Assembly: GCA_015232935.1 (NCBI GenBank)
Contig: JADFYT010000052.1
Span: forward strand, 1-11,434
DNA: 11,434 nt
Source of the DNA: Desulfamplus sp.
GTDB lineage: Bacteria; Desulfobacterota; Desulfobacteria; Desulfobacterales; Desulfobacteraceae
Direction of reading: 5' to 3'
In this document: one piece after another, positions 6,154 to 11,434 of the stretch
Numbering within the stretch: the first letter of the stretch is position 1
How the letters are laid out: every line of letters begins with the position of its first letter
Position numbers and translations under genes: made by a program
Notes under the pieces: generated by a model
Databases searched by the model: none
What the model was told of the DNA's origin: nothing
What the model saw: only the letters and a program-made list of their open reading frames with translations

Positions 6154-8565
6154 CTATTTTTTAAGCCACTGTTCAAGAGCTTTACCAAGAGGTTCGGGGC
6201 GGATGGGTTTGGCAAGATAGCTGTTCATGCCTACTTCAAGACATTTTTCCCTGTCTCCCTTCATGGCATTGGCAGTCATTGCTATAATAACAATGTTTTG
6301 GTCAAGGACTCCGGTGTCAGGATTCCTGATTAAACGAGTTGCTTCATATCCGTCCATTTCCGGCATCTGGCAGTCCATAAGGACAATGTCATAGGGTACG
6401 CTCTTTAGTACCTTTAGTGCCTCCTGCCCATTGCAAACCACATCAGCACGATATCCAAGTTTTTTAAGAATACTCAATGCCACCTTTTGATTGATAATAT
6501 TATCTTCAGCAATCAGAATGCGTGCATCGTGTTTTTGATTCTCATTCATAAGGGATGTATTGATTCTTTCAGAATCAGATGAGGAATCATCATATTCATT
6601 AATATCTGTTAACTCTATAACGGCGTTATAGAGTTGAGATGGTTTTACCGGCTTGGTCAGGCTGACAACAGTAGTGCTTATCTCATTATTTCGTCTGTAT
6701 CCACGTTCTGCCATAGATGTCATTATTATAATTTTGATATCCTGTAAACATGGGTTTTCCATTATTTTTTGCCCAAGAATATAACCATTCATATCAGGCA
6801 GCACCGCATCAATAATAACAATATTAAAAGGGTTGTCCGCTCTGAGAGCATCGCTTATCTTTTTGAGTGCCGATTCGCCATTGTAAGCTTTGTCAGAAGT
6901 ATATCCCCAGGTTTTTAACTGCTCTTGCAACATCAGGCAGCATTTTTCGTTGTCATCTGCGATAAGAATATTAAGATTTTTGATGTTTGCCGAGCGGTTA
7001 AAGGCTGTCTGTTCTCCTGAAATACAGCAGTCAACCGCGTGTCTTTTCCATGGTGTATTCCGGCTGCTCAGGATATTGGCCTGTTTTTTAAAAGATGCCG
7101 TAAACCAGAACTCTGAACCTTCACCAATCTTGCTCTTTACGCCAATATCTCCACCCATCACCTGGACAAGCTGTTTTGATATTGACAGGCCAAGGCCTGT
7201 TCCTCCGTATTTTCTGGTTGTTGAACTGTCCACCTGATAAAATGATTCAAAAAGAGATCCCAGCCTATCATCAGGAATCCCTATGCCTGTATCAGACACA
7301 GAAAAATGGAGCTTCGTATCTGAACCGGTCTCACTTTGAACGCTAACCCGTATGGATACCTCTCCCTGTTTTGTAAACTTGACAGCATTGCCCATGAGGT
7401 TGATCATTATCTGGCGCAGTCTTCCAGGATCGCCTGATAAAAATGGATAAACATCACTGTCAATTATGCACAGATACTCCAGACCGTTCTCCTGTGCCTT
7501 AATCGCAAGCAGGTCGTTTAATTCATCCAGTACCACCCTTAAATCAAATTCGATATTCTCCATCTCAAGCTTTCCCGCCTCTATTTTGGAGTAATCCAGA
7601 ATATCGTTTATTATATCAAGCAAAAGCTCTGCACTGGTACTGACTATGTTTGCATATTCTCTCTGTTCGCGATCAAGCTCGGTACCTCTTAGAAGCCCTA
7701 TCATTCCTATAATTCCGTTCATGGGGCTTCGTATCTCATGGCTCATATGTGCAAGAAAATTGCTTTTGGCTTTGCTGGCCGCTTCTGCCGCATCTTTTGC
7801 TATTCTAAGCTCTTCCGCACGTTTTTTTTCAGTTATATCTTCAACAATGCCCTCAAAGTAGAGATCATCCGCCTCATGGTCAATCACGACATGTGCATTT
7901 ATACTAACATCAATAATTTTGCCCTCTTTATGTTTGTACTGAGTCTCAAATCCCTTGATCTTTCCGCTTTCCAGCAATACATCCACAAATTTTTTTCTGT
8001 CTTTGGGATTTTTGTAAAGCTGGCTGCTGACATCCGTGATCTCCTGCAACATTGTGTCAGGAGAAGAGTAGCCACATATCTCTGCCATAGCGGCGTTAAC
8101 TGTAAGAAATCTGCCCGCAAGGTTAACCTGAAAAATTCCCTGTATCGAGTTGTTAAAAATACTGCGATATTTTTTTTCTGATGCTTTGAGTTGTTCCTGA
8201 TTCTGAAGATTGTTTACCCATGAATCAAACATTCTGACCGCGACTCTGGCAAGTGGTGTTACAACATTGAGCTGTCCGGTAATGCCAAATGCGGCAAAAC
8301 GCTCACCGTTAACGATTATAGGGCAGCTAAATCCCTCTTTTACCAAAGGATTCACAGCAGCCTCTTCGGCTGTAACCGCATATTCATTCTTTTGATAAAG
8401 CATGATCTTTTCAGCACCAGTATGGAGATTTCCGATACGGGATTTGTCGGTTGCCCTTACAATATATCCTTTCTGATCGTATATCAGCACGGGAAAACCG
8501 GTTTCTGACCATACCACATCCATAAAATGCTCTGTCAGTTCCATAAGTTTTTTTTCAATATTCAT
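6154..8565 (-). CDS. soluble hybrid sensor histidine kinase: diacid-recognition-like domain, PAS, HisKA, HATPase, two receivers
   Basis: An 803-residue cytoplasmic signalling kinase with no membrane segment. Residues about 5-118 resemble the putative sugar diacid recognition domain of CdaR regulators (FPVLIYDQKGYIVRATDKSR at 24-43, IGNLHTGAEKI at 44-54, FGITG at 93-97). A PAS domain follows (about 128-248), then HisKA with phosphorylatable His276 in HMSHEIRSPMNG, and HATPase with the N box at 389-398, DTGIGI at 425-430 and GGTGLGLSI at 454-462. Receiver 1 (about 531-652) has Asp537/Asp538, phosphoacceptor Asp586 and Lys638. Receiver 2 (about 681-801) has Glu687/Asp688, Asp731 and Lys786. Both receivers keep all catalytic residues. 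There is no HPt or DNA-binding domain, so output must pass to a separate HPt protein or partner encoded elsewhere. ATG 8565 has a weak AGG 7 nt upstream. The kinase class is certain; the ligand domain is a motif-based call and the signal is unknown. Confidence 0.93.
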   Translation of the reverse strand: MNIEKKLMELTEHFMDVVWSETGFPVLIYDQKGYIVRATDKSRIGNLHTGAEKIMLYQKNEYAVTAEEAAVNPLVKEGFSCPIIVNGERFAAFGITGQLNVVTPLARVAVRMFDSWVNNLQNQEQLKASEKKYRSIFNNSIQGIFQVNLAGRFLTVNAAMAEICGYSSPDTMLQEITDVSSQLYKNPKDRKKFVDVLLESGKIKGFETQYKHKEGKIIDVSINAHVVIDHEADDLYFEGIVEDITEKKRAEELRIAKDAAEAASKAKSNFLAHMSHEIRSPMNGIIGMIGLLRGTELDREQREYANIVSTSAELLLDIINDILDYSKIEAGKLEMENIEFDLRVVLDELNDLLAIKAQENGLEYLCIIDSDVYPFLSGDPGRLRQIMINLMGNAVKFTKQGEVSIRVSVQSETGSDTKLHFSVSDTGIGIPDDRLGSLFESFYQVDSSTTRKYGGTGLGLSISKQLVQVMGGDIGVKSKIGEGSEFWFTASFKKQANILSSRNTPWKRHAVDCCISGEQTAFNRSANIKNLNILIADDNEKCCLMLQEQLKTWGYTSDKAYNGESALKKISDALRADNPFNIVIIDAVLPDMNGYILGQKIMENPCLQDIKIIIMTSMAERGYRRNNEISTTVVSLTKPVKPSQLYNAVIELTDINEYDDSSSDSERINTSLMNENQKHDARILIAEDNIINQKVALSILKKLGYRADVVCNGQEALKVLKSVPYDIVLMDCQMPEMDGYEATRLIRNPDTGVLDQNIVIIAMTANAMKGDREKCLEVGMNSYLAKPIRPEPLGKALEQWLKK

Positions 8566-8655
8566 CTAAAAACCTATCTCAACACAAAATAAAATTTCAG
8601 GTACGAGTATTTCTCACGTTTTCATCTTATTCCATCGAAAAAGAGAGCAGTTTTC

Positions 8656-8799
8656 ATGCCATCACAAAAGAGGTTGACGCTTTTTAAAAGAAGGCCTAAA
8701 AAAAATGTGACGCGGCTAAAAAACAGTATCAGCTTTCAAATCAAAGATGTCAAAAAGTATTATGATTTACTTATTCGAGGTGGGGGCATGCCTGTGTAG
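8656..8799 (+). CDS. possible small basic protein (47 aa), unrecognised
   Basis: An ATG-initiated frame of 47 codons begins MPSQKRLTLFKRRPKKNV and ends LLIRGGGMPV, with a TAG stop. Thirteen of its 47 residues are Lys or Arg. AGAGAG about 8 nt upstream is a weak ribosome site. The lysine-rich content may simply reflect A-rich DNA. I do not recognise a family; it may be a spurious frame or a gene remnant. Confidence 0.2.
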   Translation: MPSQKRLTLFKRRPKKNVTRLKNSISFQIKDVKKYYDLLIRGGGMPV

Positions 8800-8931
8800 T
8801 TAATGAATATCCTTTATATTAAAGACCGTAATGTTTCAAGTAAAGATTAAAAAAACGGTTATAATTTAAATTATTTATGGATTCATAAACAGCTATGTCA
8901 AATATAAAAGAGAAGAAGTATAAAAAAAGAG

Positions 8932-8960
8932 TTGACACTCATCTGTTAATTGTGTAGATT
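8932..8960 (+). promoter_or_regulatory. sigma-70 promoter of the tRNA-Lys/tRNA-Glu operon
   Basis: A perfect -35 TTGACA (8932-8937), a 17-nt spacer and TAGATT (8955-8960, 4 of 6) precede tRNA-Lys. CGCC directly follows the -10, a GC-rich discriminator as in stringently controlled stable-RNA promoters. The start is expected near 8967, giving a leader of about 10 nt. Confidence 0.8.
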
Positions 8961-8976
8961 CGCCTTGTTTTTTTGA

Positions 8977-9052
8977 GGGTCGTTAACTCAGACGGTAGAG
9001 TATCTGCCTTTTAAGCAGAGAGTCACTGGTTCGAGTCCAGTACGACCCACCA
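8977..9052 (+). tRNA. tRNA-Lys (anticodon TTT)
   Basis: A 76-nt cloverleaf with encoded CCA (9050-9052). The acceptor GGGTCGT (8977-8983) pairs with ACGACCC (9042-9048), with A9049 as discriminator. The anticodon stem TCTGC/GCAGA encloses CTTTTAA with TTT at 9010-9012. The T arm contains GGTTCGAGTCC. The D stem uses an A10-U25 pair (ACTC/GAGT) where G10-C25 is usual, a compensated change. It is first in a two-tRNA operon, 13 nt before tRNA-Glu. Confidence 0.97.
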
Positions 9053-9065
9053 AAAATAATTATGC

Positions 9066-9143
9066 GTCCCCATCGTCTAGCCCGGTCCAGGACACCGGCC
9101 TTTCACGCCGGCGACAGGGGTTCGAATCCCCTTGGGGACGCCA
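9066..9143 (+). tRNA. tRNA-Glu (anticodon TTC)
   Basis: A 78-nt cloverleaf with encoded CCA (9141-9143). The acceptor GTCCCCA (9066-9072) pairs with TGGGGAC (9133-9139), with G9140 as discriminator. The anticodon stem CCGGC/GCCGG encloses CTTTCAC with TTC at 9102-9104. The T arm AGGGGTTCGAATCCCCT is intact. It is cotranscribed with tRNA-Lys and followed by a terminator. Confidence 0.97.
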
Positions 9144-9164
9144 ATTATTTTAATACATGAAGTC

Positions 9165-9196
9165 AAGGGCTTAAGATTGTTTCTTAAGTCCTTTTT
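9165..9196 (+). terminator. Rho-independent terminator of the tRNA operon
   Basis: AAGGGCTTAAGA (9165-9176) pairs with TCTTAAGTCCTT (9182-9193) over 12 bp with one G-U wobble, around the loop TTGTT. The T-run (9192-9196) overlaps the stem base. It lies 21 nt after the encoded CCA of tRNA-Glu. Confidence 0.88.
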
Positions 9197-9419
9197 GCGT
9201 TGGCCCGGCAAAGCCATCAACCCGTCCCCGGCAAGAGTGGTGGAGATGCTCCGTCTGAGGGGAAATCAATCTGAATTGCGAGGGCGTTTCTGGCAACGGA
9301 AGGGTCTAAAGGAATTGAATCCTCTTTTACGAGGATTTGTGCACTAATTTAAAGCCACAAACAGCAAGAAAAAAATTTGGGTTATTTTCAATGGACACAG
9401 TCAGATTTGGCGAGCTTCC

Positions 9420-9435
9420 CCCCGATTAATCGGGG
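9420..9435. repeat. 16-bp perfect palindrome
   Basis: CCCCGATTAATCGGGG equals its own reverse complement. As RNA it would form a 6-bp stem with a TTAA loop. It could be a protein-binding site, part of a transcription end for ligA, or a short dispersed palindrome. Confidence 0.75.
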
Positions 9436-9442
9436 ATAAAGT

Positions 9443-9535
9443 ATTAAACTTCCTGCAAAACTGGATTCTATTCCTTGATTTTACTGGATGAAAAGCGAGT
9501 TCTGCAGGAGGGCTATTGTTCTTTTAAAGTTTAAT
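9443..9535. repeat. nested imperfect inverted repeats downstream of ligA
   Basis: TCCTGCAAAACT (9451-9462) is mirrored by AGTTCTGCAGGA (9498-9509) with one mismatch. Just outside the left arm, ATTAAACTT (9443-9451) is mirrored by AAGTTTAAT (9527-9535), here separated from the right inner arm by 17 nt. No good U-tract follows in the ligA direction, so a standard terminator is unlikely. Confidence 0.6.
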
Positions 9536-9547
9536 GTTACTCTGTAC

Positions 9548-11434
<1,887 letters not shown>

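Larger units (their letters stand above)
8566..8976. other. intergenic region between the hybrid kinase and the tRNA operon (411 bp)
   Basis: This AT-rich stretch must hold the leftward promoter of the kinase, but I cannot pick a convincing one. On the + strand, TTGACG (8674-8679) is followed after 17 nt by TAAAAA (8697-8702), a mediocre promoter match. A 47-codon basic reading frame lies at 8656-8799. TATAAT occurs at 8860-8865 without a -35 partner. The right end holds the tRNA promoter at 8932-8960. No RNA family is recognised. Confidence 0.5.
9197..9547. other. intergenic region tRNA-Glu to ligA (351 bp): GC-rich patch and palindromes
   Basis: No gene is supported. Positions 9201-9300 contain 59 G/C in 100 bases, against 40 of 100 for 9341-9440. 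A perfect 7-bp hairpin AATCCTC/GAGGATT (9318-9324 with 9331-9337) lies at the right edge of that patch, without a T-tract. A 16-bp perfect palindrome sits at 9420-9435, and nested inverted repeats span 9443-9535. A + strand open frame through the patch, starting inside tRNA-Glu, gives no recognisable protein. Confidence 0.6.

Noticed and set aside
6034..6333. Short + strand gene overlapping the kinase 3' end
   Set aside because: It starts just before the ihfA terminator stem, runs through the terminator, then lies antisense to the conserved second receiver domain; it is a shadow frame.
9132..9347. Protein-coding gene downstream of tRNA-Glu
   Set aside because: The frame starts inside tRNA-Glu, crosses the tRNA terminator, has no ribosome site and gives no recognisable protein.
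9116..9547. Integration (att) site in the tRNA-Glu gene
   Set aside because: No direct repeat of the tRNA 3' end is found downstream, and no integrase gene is in the window.

Overview
The window is ordinary bacterial chromosome, most consistent with an anaerobic Gram-negative such as a Desulfobacterota (former Deltaproteobacteria) member. The grounds are an NAD-dependent DNA ligase, an IHF-alpha-like protein with a strong AGGAGG ribosome site, a large soluble hybrid histidine kinase, CCA-encoding tRNAs and AT-rich intergenic DNA. The lineage is an inference from protein style; no marker here settles it.

Layout. Positions 1-132 are a tandem array of a 22-bp unit that runs off the left edge. 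Next come cinA (+), a convergent alpha/beta hydrolase (-), and rlmD (+), which is divergent from the hydrolase. A 455-bp gap holding two adjacent hairpins precedes amtB (+), which has a signal peptide and no glnK partner beside it. A strong-looking promoter and a long hairpin with a U-tract separate amtB from the IHF-alpha-like gene (+), which has its own clear terminator. A large hybrid sensor kinase (-) follows: sugar-diacid-recognition-like domain, PAS, HisKA, HATPase, then two receiver domains. A 411-bp AT-rich gap leads to a tRNA-Lys(UUU)-tRNA-Glu(UUC) operon with a recognisable promoter and terminator. After it lie a GC-rich patch and several palindromes, then ligA (-), which is cut by the right edge.

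Most genes are single transcription units with housekeeping jobs: NMN/pyridine nucleotide salvage (cinA), rRNA methylation (rlmD), ammonium uptake (amtB), DNA architecture (ihfA), translation (tRNAs) and replication/repair (ligA). They do not form one pathway. A possible functional tie is NAD, since CinA-type enzymes recycle the NMN that LigA releases, but the two genes are about 8 kb apart and this is only a biochemical link.

I see no convincing new multi-gene system. The best leads are the domain combination of the kinase, a candidate small RNA or attenuator before ihfA, the paired hairpins before amtB, and the unexplained GC-rich and palindromic DNA between the tRNAs and ligA.
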